Shown piece by piece: positions 8,770 to 17,643 of a stretch of 46,134 nucleotides of DNA. Numbering within the stretch: the first letter of the stretch is position 1; each line of letters starts with the position of its first letter. The stretch is from Streptomyces poriferorum (GTDB taxonomy: Bacteria; Actinomycetota; Actinomycetes; Streptomycetales; Streptomycetaceae), in the NCBI RefSeq assembly GCF_019399235.1, contig NZ_JAELVH010000024.1, positions 1 through 46,134 of the forward strand, written 5' to 3'. The notes beneath the pieces were generated by a model. The model was not told where the DNA came from. It saw only the letters and a list, made by a program, of their open reading frames with translations, and did no database searches. The position numbers were made by a program, and so were the translations under genes.

Positions 8770-9636
8770 TCACCCGGAGGTGCCGTCCTCGTCCCGGAGG
8801 CCGCCCAGCGGGCCGGGGCCGGGGGCCCGCTCGAGCTCGTGGCTGAGCTCCTCCAGCTCGCTGCCGCCCGCCATCTGGCGTGTCAGCTCGTCCAGCGTCA
8901 CGCCGGCCTTCGTGTGGCTGCCCGCCATGGCGCCCCGCTTGAGCAGCACGAAGCGGTCACCGACGAGGTAGGCGTGGTGCGGGTTGTGCGTGATGAGGAC
9001 CACGCCGAGTCCCGCGTCCCGGGCGGCGGCGACGTACTTGAGCACCACCCCGGACTGCTTGACGCCGAGGGCCGCGGTCGGCTCGTCCAGGACGAGGACC
9101 TTGGCACCGAAGTGGACGGCCCGGGCGATGGCGACGCACTGGCGCTCGCCGCCGGACAGCGTGCCGATGGGCTGGTCGACGTCGCGCAGGTCGATGCCCA
9201 TCCGCAGCAGCGCGGAGCGGGTCGTCTGCCGCATCAGCCGGACGTCGAGGCTCTTGAAGGGTCCGGTGCCCTTCGTGGGCTCGGACCCGAGGAAGAAGTT
9301 GCGCCAGACCGGCATCAGGGGGACGACGGCGAGGTCCTGGTAGACCGTGGCGATGCCCCGGTCCAGGGCGTCGCGCGGGTTGGCGAGCGTGGTCTCCTCG
9401 CCGTCGATCAGGAAGGTCCCCGCGTCATGCCGGTGCAGCCCTGCGATGATCTTGATCAGGGTGGACTTGCCGGCGCCGTTGTCGCCGAGGACACAGGAGA
9501 TCTCTCCTGCGCGGACCTCCAGCGAGACATCCTGGAGCGCCTTGATGTTGCCGTAGAACTTGCTGACGTGATCAAGCTCGACCAGCGCCCGCCGGCCGGT
9601 GTCCGCGGGCCCGCTCGATTCCTTGGGGGCCGTCAT
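8770..9636 (-). CDS. Sugar ABC transporter ATP-binding protein (single domain)
   Basis: A 288-residue ABC ATPase energising uptake through the adjacent permease. Walker [10 protein letters not shown] is at residues 51-59, the signature LSGGERQ at 160-166 and Walker B LVLDEPT at 181-187. Most ribose/xylose importers of this class have a duplicated ATPase of about 500 residues; this one is single, as in FrcA of the fructose/mannose-type FrcBCA systems. The start ATG overlaps the permease stop (ATGA), so translation is coupled. Substrate is set by the binding protein, and the divergent inositol-dehydrogenase-like gene suggests a polyol or sugar. Confidence 0.93.
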   Translation of the reverse strand: MTAPKESSGPADTGRRALVELDHVSKFYGNIKALQDVSLEVRAGEISCVLGDNGAGKSTLIKIIAGLHRHDAGTFLIDGEETTLANPRDALDRGIATVYQDLAVVPLMPVWRNFFLGSEPTKGTGPFKSLDVRLMRQTTRSALLRMGIDLRDVDQPIGTLSGGERQCVAIARAVHFGAKVLVLDEPTAALGVKQSGVVLKYVAAARDAGLGVVLITHNPHHAYLVGDRFVLLKRGAMAGSHTKAGVTLDELTRQMAGGSELEELSHELERAPGPGPLGGLRDEDGTSG

Positions 9637-10682
9637 TTCGTCGCCTCCGCGCGCTTGCGTACCCATGCGTTGAGCAGGGTGGCCAGGAGCAGCATGGCTC
9701 CGAGGAAGAACTTGAACCAGTCCGGGTTCCACTCCGCGTACACGATGCCCTTGCTGGTCATGCCGAAGATGAAGGCACCGACCGCCGAGCCGATCGCGGA
9801 GCCGTATCCGCCGGTGATCAGACAGCCGCCGATGACGGCCGCGATGATGTAGATCAGCTCGTTGCCGACGCCCTCGCCGGACTGCACCACGTCGTAGCTG
9901 AACAGCAGGTGCTGGCCGGAGACCCAGGCCGCGAAGGCGACCCCGAGGTAGAGGCCGATCTTGGTCCGGATCACGGGGACGCCGACCGCGCGGGCCGCGT
10001 CGGCCTCGCCGCCGACGGCGAAGATCCAGTTGCCGAAGCGGGTGCGGATGAGGATCCAGGTTGCGATGGCGACGAGGACGGCCCACCACAGGATGGTCAC
10101 CTTCAGCTCGACGCCGCCGACCGTCCAGTTCGACGCGAAGACCGCGCGGGCCGAGTCGAAGCCCTCCATGTTGCCGATGGTCTTCGTCGAGACGGTCCCG
10201 CTGATCAGCTTGGTGAATCCCAGGTTGAGACCGGTCAGCATCAGGAACGTACCGAGCGTGATGATGAAGCTCGGAAGTTTCGTCCGCGTCAGCATGAAGC
10301 CGTTGAACGCGCCGATGGCGAGCGTGACCAGCAGGGACACGAAGACGCCGACCCAGACGTTGGCCGTCATCTGGTAGCTGAACATCGACGAGATCAGTGC
10401 GGAGCTCGTGACCATCACACCCGCGGAGAGGTCGAACTCCCCGCCGATCATCAGCAGCGCCACCGGCGCCGCCATGATGCCGATGGTGGAGGCCGCGTAG
10501 AGCACCGTGCCGAAGCTGGTGGCGCGCAGGAAGCTGTCGGCGACGACCGCGAAGAAGAGGAAGACGGCCAGCGCGCCGACGACCGAGCCGAGCTCGGGGC
10601 GGCCGAGCAGCTTGCGCAGCGGCGAGACGCGCACCAGCCGCTCGTCCGCCACGGCGGAGGACGTACCGGGCCCCGCGGTCAT
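9633..10682 (-). CDS. Sugar ABC transporter permease
   Basis: A 349-residue membrane permease of the RbsC/XylH/FrcC family, with about ten hydrophobic helices. It carries the family's [15 protein letters not shown] and [19 protein letters not shown] segments and the [18 protein letters not shown] loop near the C-terminus that contacts the ATPase. The start ATG overlaps the binding-protein stop by four bases, and its own stop overlaps the ATPase start, giving a tightly coupled three-gene operon. It forms the membrane channel, probably as a homodimer. Length is normal. Confidence 0.94.
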   Translation of the reverse strand: MTAGPGTSSAVADERLVRVSPLRKLLGRPELGSVVGALAVFLFFAVVADSFLRATSFGTVLYAASTIGIMAAPVALLMIGGEFDLSAGVMVTSSALISSMFSYQMTANVWVGVFVSLLVTLAIGAFNGFMLTRTKLPSFIITLGTFLMLTGLNLGFTKLISGTVSTKTIGNMEGFDSARAVFASNWTVGGVELKVTILWWAVLVAIATWILIRTRFGNWIFAVGGEADAARAVGVPVIRTKIGLYLGVAFAAWVSGQHLLFSYDVVQSGEGVGNELIYIIAAVIGGCLITGGYGSAIGSAVGAFIFGMTSKGIVYAEWNPDWFKFFLGAMLLLATLLNAWVRKRAEATK

Positions 10683-11692
10683 CGGGTTCCCCGGTCCGCG
10701 TACTCGGCGAGCTGGGCGGCGTCGTCCGAGGTGATGACCTGCGGGCCGGTCAGGACCGGGAGGCCGCCGCCGAGCACGTTGCGGTTGTAGCGGTAGAGCC
10801 AGAGCAGGTCGACGGCCTCGTACCCCTGGAGGTAGGGCTGCTGGTCGACGGCGAAGCCGAGCGTCTTGGCCTGGAGCTCGGCCGCGACCTTGGCGTTCAG
10901 GTCGAAGGTGTCGATCTCGGCCTTGCTGCCGGCGGTCTTCTTCGCCTGGACGGCAGCGTCCGCGAAGGGAGCGCCCAGGGTGACGACGGCGTCGATGTCC
11001 TTGTCGGCCTGGAGCTTCGCCTCGATGGAGGCCTGGACGTCGGGCATGTTGGTGCCCTCGACGTACAGGTTCTGCATCTGGCCGTCGAAGGTCTTCTTCG
11101 CCCCGGCGCAGCGCTGCTCGTGGCCGACGTTGCCCTGCTCGTGGAGGATGCACAGGGCCTTCTTGCGGCCGCGCGCGTTGAGCTCGTCGCCGACGGCCTC
11201 GCCCGCGATCGACTCGTCCTGGCCGATGTGCGTGAGCGCGCCGTAGCTCTTGGACTCGGCGGAGCCCGAGTTCACCGTGATCACCGGGATGCCGGCCTTG
11301 ACGGCCTTGGCGACCACGGCCTTCATGGCGTCCGGCTTGGCGAGCGTGACGATCAGCCCGTCGACCTTCTTGTCGATGGCGGCCTGCACGAGCTGCGCCT
11401 GCTGCTGCGCCTCGTCGTTGTGCGAGTACAGGAAGTTGATGTTGTCCTTCTTGGCCGCCATGTCGGCGCCCTTCTGGACGATGTCCCAGAAGGTGTCGCC
11501 GTCGCCCGAGTGGGTGACCATGGCGAAGGTCCAGCGGGGCGTGTTCACCGCGGACCGGCCCTCGGCCGCGGCCTGCGCCGCCCGCTCCTCCGCCCGCTTG
11601 CCGCCGGTGCTGCTGCATCCCATGAGGGAGGCCCCGAGCACCGCCGCAAGCACGGCGCCCATCGCGCGTACCCCTGTCCGAACCCTTGCCAC
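10679..11692 (-). CDS. Sugar-binding lipoprotein of the ABC transporter
   Basis: A 337-residue periplasmic-binding-protein-like lipoprotein (RbsB/FrcB class) that captures the substrate outside the membrane. The N-terminus has an Arg-containing n-region, a hydrophobic stretch and the lipobox LMGC, predicting lipid attachment. The mature part has the [20 protein letters not shown] opening and [13 protein letters not shown] hinge features of the family. I chose GTG at 11692 because it gives a compact signal peptide; the frame is open to 11746. It is the first gene of the transporter operon. Ligand unknown; inositol, fructose or another sugar would fit the neighbours. Confidence 0.9.
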   Translation of the reverse strand: MARVRTGVRAMGAVLAAVLGASLMGCSSTGGKRAEERAAQAAAEGRSAVNTPRWTFAMVTHSGDGDTFWDIVQKGADMAAKKDNINFLYSHNDEAQQQAQLVQAAIDKKVDGLIVTLAKPDAMKAVVAKAVKAGIPVITVNSGSAESKSYGALTHIGQDESIAGEAVGDELNARGRKKALCILHEQGNVGHEQRCAGAKKTFDGQMQNLYVEGTNMPDVQASIEAKLQADKDIDAVVTLGAPFADAAVQAKKTAGSKAEIDTFDLNAKVAAELQAKTLGFAVDQQPYLQGYEAVDLLWLYRYNRNVLGGGLPVLTGPQVITSDDAAQLAEYADRGTR

Positions 11693-11867
11693 GACGCCGT
11701 GCCCTTCTTGTGCTGCTCGCTGTGCTGCTGGTGGAGCCGGGGCCATACGGTCCCGGCCCGGCTGGGCAAGTATCCCCGAGCCCGGCCCGCGCCCGCCCGG
11801 CAGGGGCGCGGCGCGTGTGTCGGACGGGGCGTGTACGGGGGCGGGGGCGGCCGGGTGCGGCCGTCGT

Positions 11868-11932
11868 CACCGTACGGGTAGCCGGGAAGCCTGTGACACC
11901 GTACGAGAGCCGGGGCCCCGTGTCACCGTACG
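11868..11932. repeat. CACCGTACG x3 with GTGACAC/GTGTCAC inverted repeat
   Basis: In the gap between the GntR gene and the transporter operon, CACCGTACG occurs at 11868-11876, 11897-11905 and 11924-11932, the last overlapping the GntR stop. GTGACAC (11893-11899) and GTGTCAC (11920-11926) are inverted around a GGGGCCCC core (11912-11919). It could be a terminator for the regulator gene or operator sites for the transporter promoter. The rest of 11693-11867 is Gly/Pro-codon-like GC-rich sequence with nothing recognised. Confidence 0.4.
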
Positions 11933-12681
11933 AGGAGCTGGAAATCGAAGGCGTAGCGCGAGGCGCGGTAGAGGTGGGAGGCGAATTCGACCGCTCTGCC
12001 GGTGTCGTCGAAGGTGGTGCGCTCCATCGTGAGCAGGGCGGCGCCCTCGCTCTCCCCGAGCGGACCGGCCTCGTCCGCGGTGGCCAGGCGGGCGCCGACG
12101 GTCTGGCGGGCGCTGTGCAGGGTGATGCCGGCGCCGCGCATCATCCGGTAGAGGCCGGTGGCGGCCGGCCGTTCGCCGGAGAGGTCGAGGAGTCCGGCGG
12201 GCAGGTGGTTGCGCAGGAGGGCGAGGGGTTCGCCGTCCGCCTCGCGGAGGCGCTCGATGTACCGCACCTCGGTGCCCTCCGTGACGCCCAGTGCGGCGGC
12301 GACGGCAGCCGTCGCCGGCCGCGGGACGTTGGTCAGGACGGTGGTCGAGGGGTGCCGGCCGGCGGCTTCCAGGTCGTCGTAGAGGCTGCTGAGTTCGAGT
12401 GGGCGGCTGACCTTGCTGTGCAGCACCTGGGTGCCGACGCCCCGGCGGCGGACCAGCAGGCCCTTGTCGACGAGCGACTGGATGGCCTGGCGGACGGTGG
12501 GCCGGGACAGCCCGAGCCGCGCGGCGAGCTCGACCTCGTTGCCGAGGAGTCCGCCGGCGGCGAGCCTGCCGTCCGCGATCGCCGCCTCCAACTGCTGGGC
12601 GAGCTGGTAGTAGAGCGGGACGGGACTCGATCGGTCCACGCCCAGGCCGAGGGCGGTCGCGTCGGCGGTGGATTTCGGCAC
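11923..12681 (-). CDS. GntR-family transcriptional regulator (HutC/UTRA type)
   Basis: A 252-residue regulator with an N-terminal winged helix (PLYYQLAQQLEAAIADG, then LSRPTVRQAIQSLVDKGLL) and a C-terminal UTRA ligand-binding domain (VRYIERLREADGEPLALL, ending YAFDFQLLVR). HutC-type GntR proteins usually repress adjacent transport or catabolic genes and are released by a sugar phosphate or related metabolite. It sits between the ABC transporter operon and a divergent dehydrogenase, so it probably controls both. I prefer GTG at 12681; a TTG at 12708 is possible. Three related palindromic sites lie in its upstream region. Confidence 0.88.
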   Translation of the reverse strand: MPKSTADATALGLGVDRSSPVPLYYQLAQQLEAAIADGRLAAGGLLGNEVELAARLGLSRPTVRQAIQSLVDKGLLVRRRGVGTQVLHSKVSRPLELSSLYDDLEAAGRHPSTTVLTNVPRPATAAVAAALGVTEGTEVRYIERLREADGEPLALLRNHLPAGLLDLSGERPAATGLYRMMRGAGITLHSARQTVGARLATADEAGPLGESEGAALLTMERTTFDDTGRAVEFASHLYRASRYAFDFQLLVR

Positions 12682-12731
12682 GCCGGGAGCGTAACCCCAC
12701 GTCCGCAACTCCGGTAGTCCGGTCGTCCTGT

Positions 12732-12813
12732 TGTCCGGACAGCATCACGCTCGGTGACCGGACAGGGCAACCCCCGGCCAACCCGCCGAAAGCGCCCGCG
12801 ATTTGTCAGGACA
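12732..12813. promoter_or_regulatory. Three TGTCCGGACA-like sites, candidate GntR operators
   Basis: The perfect palindrome TGTCCGGACA is at 12732-12741. TGACCGGACA (12755-12764) and TGTCAGGACA (12804-12813) each differ from it at one base. All are in the 172-bp divergent gap between the GntR gene and the dehydrogenase, and the third is just ahead of a TTGACA box. The arrangement fits repressor sites controlling both directions. Binding by this GntR protein is inferred. Confidence 0.55.
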
Positions 12814-12818
12814 TTCGA

Positions 12819-12847
12819 TTGACATCGATACGGGTGGACGGCACGTT
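12819..12847 (+). promoter_or_regulatory. Candidate promoter of the dehydrogenase gene
   Basis: TTGACA (12819-12824) is a perfect -35. The position 17 bases on holds CACGTT (12842-12847), a poor -10. If used, transcription would begin at about the ATG at 12854, giving a leaderless mRNA, which agrees with the absence of a clear ribosome-binding site. Confidence 0.35.
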
Positions 12848-12853
12848 GGAACC

Positions 12854-13858
12854 ATGCGCATCGGACTCCTCGGCACCGGTCGGATCGGCTCCTTCCACGC
12901 GGGCGTCCTCGCCCGCCATCCCGCGGTCGAGGCCCTGGTGGTGGCGGACGCCGAGCCGGCCCGCGCGGTCGCCGTCGCCCGCCGCACCGGAGCGCGCGCC
13001 GTGGCCACGGCGACGGAGGTGTTCGAAGCCGGTGTGGACGCCGTGGTGATCGCCTCCGCCACCTCCGCCCATGCCGAGCTGATCGGCCGGGCCGCCCGCG
13101 CGGGGCTGCCCGCCTTCTGCGAGAAGCCCGTCGCGCTGGACCTGGCGGGCACCCTCGGGGCGCTGCGCGAGGCGGAGCGTACGCACAGCGTCCTCCAGCT
13201 CGGCTTCATGCGCCGGTTCGACGCCGGATACACGGCGGCACGCGCCGCGGTGCGCGGCGGGGTGCTCGGGCGGCTGCACACCGTACGGACGGCCACCTCC
13301 GATCCCGCGCCGCCGCCCGCCGCGTATCTGCCGCTCTCCGGCGGGCTGTTCCGGGACTGTCTGATCCATGACTTCGACATGGTCCGCTGGGTGACGGGCC
13401 GCGAGGTGACGCGGGTGTACGCCACCGGGTCGGACGCCGGGCCCCCGATGTTCCGCGCCGCCGGCGACGTGGACACGGCGGCGGCGCTGCTGACGCTCGA
13501 CGACGGCACCCTCGTCACCGCGACGTCGACCCGCTGCAACGGCGCGGGATACGACGTCCGGATGGAGCTCGCGGGCGAGGCCGACCAGATCACGGTGGGC
13601 CTCGACGGCCGCACCCCGCTCACCTCCGCCGAACCGGACGGCCCCGGCGCCCCTGCCGATCCCTGGCCCGGCTTCCTGGAGCGCTTCGGCGCCGCGTACG
13701 AGGCCGAACTCGACGCCTTCGTACGCCTGGTGCGCGGCGAGGCGGCCAACCCGTGCGACGGCCGGGAGGCGCTGAGCGCCCTGCGGATCGCGGAGGCGTG
13801 CGAGGTCTCCCGGCGGGAGCGGCGCGCGGTGGAGCTGACGGAGATCCCGTCCGCCTGA
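12854..13858 (+). CDS. Gfo/Idh/MocA family dehydrogenase (inositol 2-dehydrogenase-like)
   Basis: A 334-residue NAD(P)-dependent oxidoreductase of the Gfo/Idh/MocA family, the group that includes myo-inositol 2-dehydrogenase (IolG). The nucleotide-binding GTGRIG is at residues 7-12, the catalytic-lysine motif EKP at 90-92, and Asp168/His172 lie in FRDCLIHDFDMVRW, the pattern of IolG-type enzymes. It is divergent from the GntR regulator and probably acts on the compound imported by the neighbouring ABC transporter or on a derivative. The family is broad, so inositol is a guess. The ATG at 12854 is chosen because upstream sequence holds operator-like and promoter-like elements. Confidence 0.88.
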   Translation: MRIGLLGTGRIGSFHAGVLARHPAVEALVVADAEPARAVAVARRTGARAVATATEVFEAGVDAVVIASATSAHAELIGRAARAGLPAFCEKPVALDLAGTLGALREAERTHSVLQLGFMRRFDAGYTAARAAVRGGVLGRLHTVRTATSDPAPPPAAYLPLSGGLFRDCLIHDFDMVRWVTGREVTRVYATGSDAGPPMFRAAGDVDTAAALLTLDDGTLVTATSTRCNGAGYDVRMELAGEADQITVGLDGRTPLTSAEPDGPGAPADPWPGFLERFGAAYEAELDAFVRLVRGEAANPCDGREALSALRIAEACEVSRRERRAVELTEIPSA

Positions 13859-13880
13859 CCCCGGGCGCGCCGCCTGCCGC

Positions 13881-15077
13881 TCACCACCTGACCGGCAGCC
13901 CCTCCGGCCCCCGGATGAGCATGCCCGTACGCCAGGTCAGCTCCGCCGGGTCCCCGTCCAGCGCCAGCTCCGGGCAGCGCTCCAGCAGCGACCTGACGGC
14001 CACCGCCGCCTCGATGCGGGCCAGCGGCGCACCCAGGCAGAAGTGGATGCCGTGGCCGAAGGCCAGGTGCCCGCGGGCATCCCGGGTGATGTCGAAACGG
14101 TCGGCGTCCGGGTAGCGGTCCGGGTCGCGGTTGGCGTCGGACATCGCGACCAGGACGAGCTCACCGCCGCCCGGGATCACCGTGCCGCCGATGTCGATCG
14201 CTTCGGTGGTGAAGCGGTACGTGGGTGTCTCGACCGGGCCCGCCCAGCGGAGCATCTCCTCCACCGCGTTGTCGATCAGGCCGAAGTCGGCCCGGAGCGC
14301 AGCTAGTTGATCCGGGTGCGAGAGCAGGGCCAGCACCCCGTTCGAGATCAGGTTCACCGTGGTCTCGTGGCCGGCGACGAGCAGCAGCCAGGCCATGCCC
14401 ATGAGTTCGCCGGCCGAGAGCCGGTCGCCCTCCTCGTCGGCCGTGTGGATCAGTGCGCTCATCAGGTCGTCGCCGGGCTGTTCCCGCTTGTCGTCCAGCA
14501 GTCCGGCGAGGAAGCCGGACATCTGGACGGTCGCGTCGCGGCGCACCTCGGCGTCGAGGGAGGACACCACGGTGTTGGACCACTCGCGGAAGGCCTGGCG
14601 GTCCAGGAACGGCACGCCGAGCAGTTCGCAGATGACGGACATGGGCAGTGGGAAGGACAGGGACTCGACCAGATCGGTCCTGCGGTCCGGGCGCGCCAGC
14701 ATGGTGTCGAGCAGCTCGTCCGTCATCTGCTGGACGCGTGGGACGAGTTGCTGCATCCGGCGGGAGGTGAACTCGCGGGCCACCAGTTTGCGCAGCCGGG
14801 TGTGGGCGGGCGCGTCCGAGCTGAGCATGGAGGTCCCCGAGGCGACCTGGCCGACACCGAGGGCGGGCGAGGCGTTGCGCCACTCCTTGGAGAACCGCTG
14901 GTCCGCGAGCGCGCCCCGGCCCTCCTCGTACCCGACGACGAGCCAGGCCAGGGAGCCCTCCGGGATCCGGACCCGGTGCACGGGGCCGCGGGCCCGTAAG
15001 TCCGCGTACACGGGGAACGGATCGCGGGTGAACCGCTCGCCGAGCGCCCCGAGGTCGACTATGGCTTCGGTGGTCAC
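13881..15077 (-). CDS. Cytochrome P450 (CYP107-like)
   Basis: A 398-residue soluble cytochrome P450 mono-oxygenase. The oxygen-activation motif AGHETT in the I helix, the ExxR-containing K helix (EEMLR), and the heme loop FGHGIHFCLGAPLAR with ligand Cys347 are all intact. Overall resemblance is to the CYP107 group, whose members hydroxylate macrolides and other natural products or xenobiotics. The start is GTG at 15077 with a GGAG-type site upstream. Its gene begins 10 bases after a small thioesterase on the same strand, so they are likely co-transcribed. No ferredoxin gene is adjacent, so electron partners must be encoded elsewhere. Confidence 0.94.
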   Translation of the reverse strand: MTTEAIVDLGALGERFTRDPFPVYADLRARGPVHRVRIPEGSLAWLVVGYEEGRGALADQRFSKEWRNASPALGVGQVASGTSMLSSDAPAHTRLRKLVAREFTSRRMQQLVPRVQQMTDELLDTMLARPDRRTDLVESLSFPLPMSVICELLGVPFLDRQAFREWSNTVVSSLDAEVRRDATVQMSGFLAGLLDDKREQPGDDLMSALIHTADEEGDRLSAGELMGMAWLLLVAGHETTVNLISNGVLALLSHPDQLAALRADFGLIDNAVEEMLRWAGPVETPTYRFTTEAIDIGGTVIPGGGELVLVAMSDANRDPDRYPDADRFDITRDARGHLAFGHGIHFCLGAPLARIEAAVAVRSLLERCPELALDGDPAELTWRTGMLIRGPEGLPVRW

Positions 15078-15087
15078 GTGGGGCTCC

Positions 15088-15507
15088 TTAGGACGAGGCG
15101 GCGCTCAGCACGGTGCCCTGGGCGACGGCGCAGAGTGTCTCGGTACCGTCCTGCCCCACGACGGACAGATCGCAACGTGCCACGGCCTGCCGTCGCCCGG
15201 TGTGGACGACCTCGGCGCGCGCGACGAGCGAGGCGCCGGTGGCGGGGCGGAGGTACTGGATGGAGAAGCCGCCGGTCAGCACCGCCGGGCCGAGCGTCGT
15301 GCCGGCGGCGAAGGTGAGGGCGTTGTCTGCGGCGTAGGCGAGCACTCCGCCGTGCAGGAATCCGTTCTGCTGCCGCAACTCCTCACGGCTGTCGATCTCC
15401 AGCGTGGCCACGCCGTCGCCGAACGCGGTGATCCGCGCCCCGACGAGCGCGCTGAACGGCTGACTGTCGAGTACCTTCTGTGCCATCTGCAGGTCGAGGC
15501 CGGTCAT
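15088..15507 (-). CDS. PaaI-like hotdog-fold thioesterase
   Basis: A 139-residue hotdog-fold protein of the PaaI/YigI thioesterase type, which hydrolyses acyl-CoA or aryl-CoA esters as a tetramer. The family segment NGFLHGGVLAYAADNALTFAAG is visible in parts: FLHGGVLA followed by the catalytic-helix AADNA. The ATG at 15507 is preceded by AGAAGGGA; the frame extends 7 codons further without better support. It is followed by the P450 gene after 10 bases. The pairing suggests a role in processing an acyl intermediate, but the substrate is unknown. Confidence 0.85.
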   Translation of the reverse strand: MTGLDLQMAQKVLDSQPFSALVGARITAFGDGVATLEIDSREELRQQNGFLHGGVLAYAADNALTFAAGTTLGPAVLTGGFSIQYLRPATGASLVARAEVVHTGRRQAVARCDLSVVGQDGTETLCAVAQGTVLSAASS

Positions 15508-15563
15508 GGCGGGTCCCTTCTGTCTCACCAGCTGAGTGAATCCGTCTCGAAGGCCGATCCCTG

Positions 15564-16283
15564 TCAGGACGGGCCGCTGTCGCCCTCGTCGTCGAGGAGG
15601 CCGGCGTCATGGACGAGCAGCGCGATCTGGACACGGTTGTTGAAGTCGAACTTGGCGAGAATGCGGGACACCTGGGTCTTCACGGTGGCCACACTCAGAT
15701 AGAGGGCGGCGGCGATCTCGGCGTTGGAGCGGCCGTGCCCGACGGCGACCGCCACCTCGCGCTCACGGCCGGCCAGCAACGCGATGCGCTGCCGCGCCCG
15801 TTCGGCCCGGCCGGCCCGCTCCTCCTGGCCCGCGCCCGTGGCACGGGCCATCAGCTGCCGGGTGACCGCGGGCGAGAGAACGGGGTCGCCGGCCGCGACT
15901 CGCCGTACGGAGTCGACGATCTGTGCGGGCGGGGTGTCCTTGAGCACGAATCCGGCGGCTCCGGCACGAATGGCGCGGAGCACCTGTTCGTCGGCGTGGA
16001 ACGTCGTCAGGACGACGACCTCGGGTGCGTCGGGGCGGCCGCGCAGCGCCTCCGTCGCGGTCAGCCCGTCCATGACGGGCATCCGGATGTCCATCAGGAC
16101 CACGTCCGGCCGGAGCCGGTCGACGAGTTCGGCCGCCTCGCTGCCGTCGGCCCCCTCCCCCACGATGTCGATGTCCTCGGCGCCGCCCAGCATGAGGGTG
16201 AGTCCCGCCCGGACGAGCGGGTCGTCGTCGACGATCAGCAGCCGGACGGGACGGGGCGCGGAGGCGGGAGCCGGGGTGGTCAT
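15564..16283 (-). CDS. NarL/LuxR-family response regulator
   Basis: A 239-residue two-component response regulator. The receiver domain has the acidic pocket (VDDD, residues 18-21), phosphoacceptor Asp65 in VVLMDIRMPV and a conserved Lys in FVLKDTPP. The C-terminal LuxR-type helix-turn-helix has REREVAVAVGHGRSNAEIA and LYLSVATVKTQVSRIL. Its ATG overlaps the kinase stop (ATGA), so the two are translationally coupled. The linker is unusually rich in Arg/Ala (ARATGAGQEERAGRAERARQ). Targets are unknown; the thioesterase and P450 genes lie 56 bases downstream on the same strand. Confidence 0.94.
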   Translation of the reverse strand: MTTPAPASAPRPVRLLIVDDDPLVRAGLTLMLGGAEDIDIVGEGADGSEAAELVDRLRPDVVLMDIRMPVMDGLTATEALRGRPDAPEVVVLTTFHADEQVLRAIRAGAAGFVLKDTPPAQIVDSVRRVAAGDPVLSPAVTRQLMARATGAGQEERAGRAERARQRIALLAGREREVAVAVGHGRSNAEIAAALYLSVATVKTQVSRILAKFDFNNRVQIALLVHDAGLLDDEGDSGPS

Positions 16284-17497
16284 GAGGACCACGGTAGCCA
16301 GGCCCGCACCCCGAACCCACCGTCCGGTTCCGGTCCGTGGTCGAGACGGCCCCCGGCGAGGGTGGCGCGCTCGGTCAGACCGATGAGGCCCTGGCCGGAT
16401 CCCGGTACCTGCTCGAAGGGTTCGACGGGGGCCGGGTTGCTCACTTCGACGGTGATCCCGCGGCCGGGTCCGCCGGTCACGGTGACGGTGACCTCGGCTC
16501 CGGGCGCGTGCTTGCGCGCGTTGGTCAGGCCCTCCTGGGCGATGCGGTAGACGGTCCGGCCGGTGGCGGCGGGGGCGGCGGCCGGGACGGCGATGCGGTT
16601 GTCGAGGGTGACCTTCGTGCCGGCCAGCCGGGACTCGGCGACGAGCGCGTCCAGGGTGGCGAGGGTGGGCTGCGGCCGGTCGCCGTCCCCGTCGCGGGGG
16701 CCGCGCAGGACGCCGATGATCTCGCGGAGGTCCTGGAGCGCCTCGTGGGCGCTGTCCCGGATGACTCCGGCGGCGCGGGCGACCTCGGCCGGGGGTGCGT
16801 CGGGGCGGAACTCGAGGGCGCCCGCGTGGACGCTGAGCAGGGTCAGCCGGTGGGCGAGGACGTCGTGCATCTCGCGGGCAATGTCCTCGCGGGCCAGCCG
16901 CTGCGCCCGCTCGGCCCGCAGTCCGGCCTCGGCCTCGGCCCGCCTGGCCCGCTCGCGCAGTGTGACGACGAGCTGGCGCCGGGACCGTACGACCATGCCC
17001 CAGCTGAGCACGAGCAGAACCAGCAGCACCCCGATGATGGTGGACGCGACGAACGAGGTGGACGGGTCCGGGCGCAGATACGGCTGTACGGGGGCGACCA
17101 GCAGGGCTCCCGCACCGATGAAGGCCACGGGGCGGAACGGCCGGTGGACGGCCACGCTGAACAGCGCCACCAGCCAGGCCCCCGCCGCGACCGGTTCGAC
17201 GGCGGACAGGAGTGTCAGGGCGACCGCGAGGCCGACGGGCCAGCGGCGGCGGACCCACAGCGCGCAGCAGGCGGCGGCGCCGACGAGCGAGTCGATGAGG
17301 ACGAAGACGTCGGGGGTGGTCTTGTCGGCCTCGATCGCGACGACGGCCGCCAGCCCGATGCCCGCCGCGCACAGGAAGGCAGTGATGTCTACGGCCCAGT
17401 CCCGTACGGTGCGGCGTGTCCGGCTGCCCCGGTCCCCGGGCAGTTCGGGGTCGGCCATCGCAGAGGGCAGCAGCCAGGGGTATTCGGTGCGCGTCAT
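16280..17497 (-). CDS. Sensor histidine kinase (NarL-type, HisKA_3)
   Basis: A 405-residue membrane histidine kinase. Residues about 35-170 hold four to six hydrophobic helices with short loops, followed by a charged coil (RERARRAEAEAGLRAERAQR) and the HisKA_3 phosphoacceptor His211 in AREMHDVLAHRL. The HATPase domain follows with QEGLTNARKHAPGA and GQGLIGLTERATLAGG. It phosphorylates the adjacent response regulator. The signal is unknown; with little extracytoplasmic sequence it may sense the membrane, as cell-envelope-stress kinases of this type do. The start at 17497 gives a full-length protein, but an internal ATG at codon 14 is possible. Confidence 0.94.
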   Translation of the reverse strand: MTRTEYPWLLPSAMADPELPGDRGSRTRRTVRDWAVDITAFLCAAGIGLAAVVAIEADKTTPDVFVLIDSLVGAAACCALWVRRRWPVGLAVALTLLSAVEPVAAGAWLVALFSVAVHRPFRPVAFIGAGALLVAPVQPYLRPDPSTSFVASTIIGVLLVLLVLSWGMVVRSRRQLVVTLRERARRAEAEAGLRAERAQRLAREDIAREMHDVLAHRLTLLSVHAGALEFRPDAPPAEVARAAGVIRDSAHEALQDLREIIGVLRGPRDGDGDRPQPTLATLDALVAESRLAGTKVTLDNRIAVPAAAPAATGRTVYRIAQEGLTNARKHAPGAEVTVTVTGGPGRGITVEVSNPAPVEPFEQVPGSGQGLIGLTERATLAGGRLDHGPEPDGGFGVRAWLPWSS

Positions 17498-17643
17498 ATC
17501 GGCAAAGCTACGCAGCCGGGGCGGGGCTATCGGGCGTTCCGGGCCACGAAGCGACCAAAGTCGTGGAAGGCGAGACTTTCGGACCGGCGGCGCAGACCAC
17601 CGGCCGACGCGGCGCCCGTGCGCGGCCCGCCAGGCTCGTTCCC

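Noticed and set aside
9909..10790. Plus-strand frame of 293 codons across the permease gene
   Set aside because: Antisense shadow of the permease; Asp/Arg/Gly-rich with no family, while the minus strand has a clear RbsC-type protein.
6838..13858. The locus as a biosynthetic cluster for an aminocyclitol
   Set aside because: Only transport, kinase, regulator and one dehydrogenase are present. No aminotransferase or glycosyltransferase occurs, so a catabolic role is simpler.
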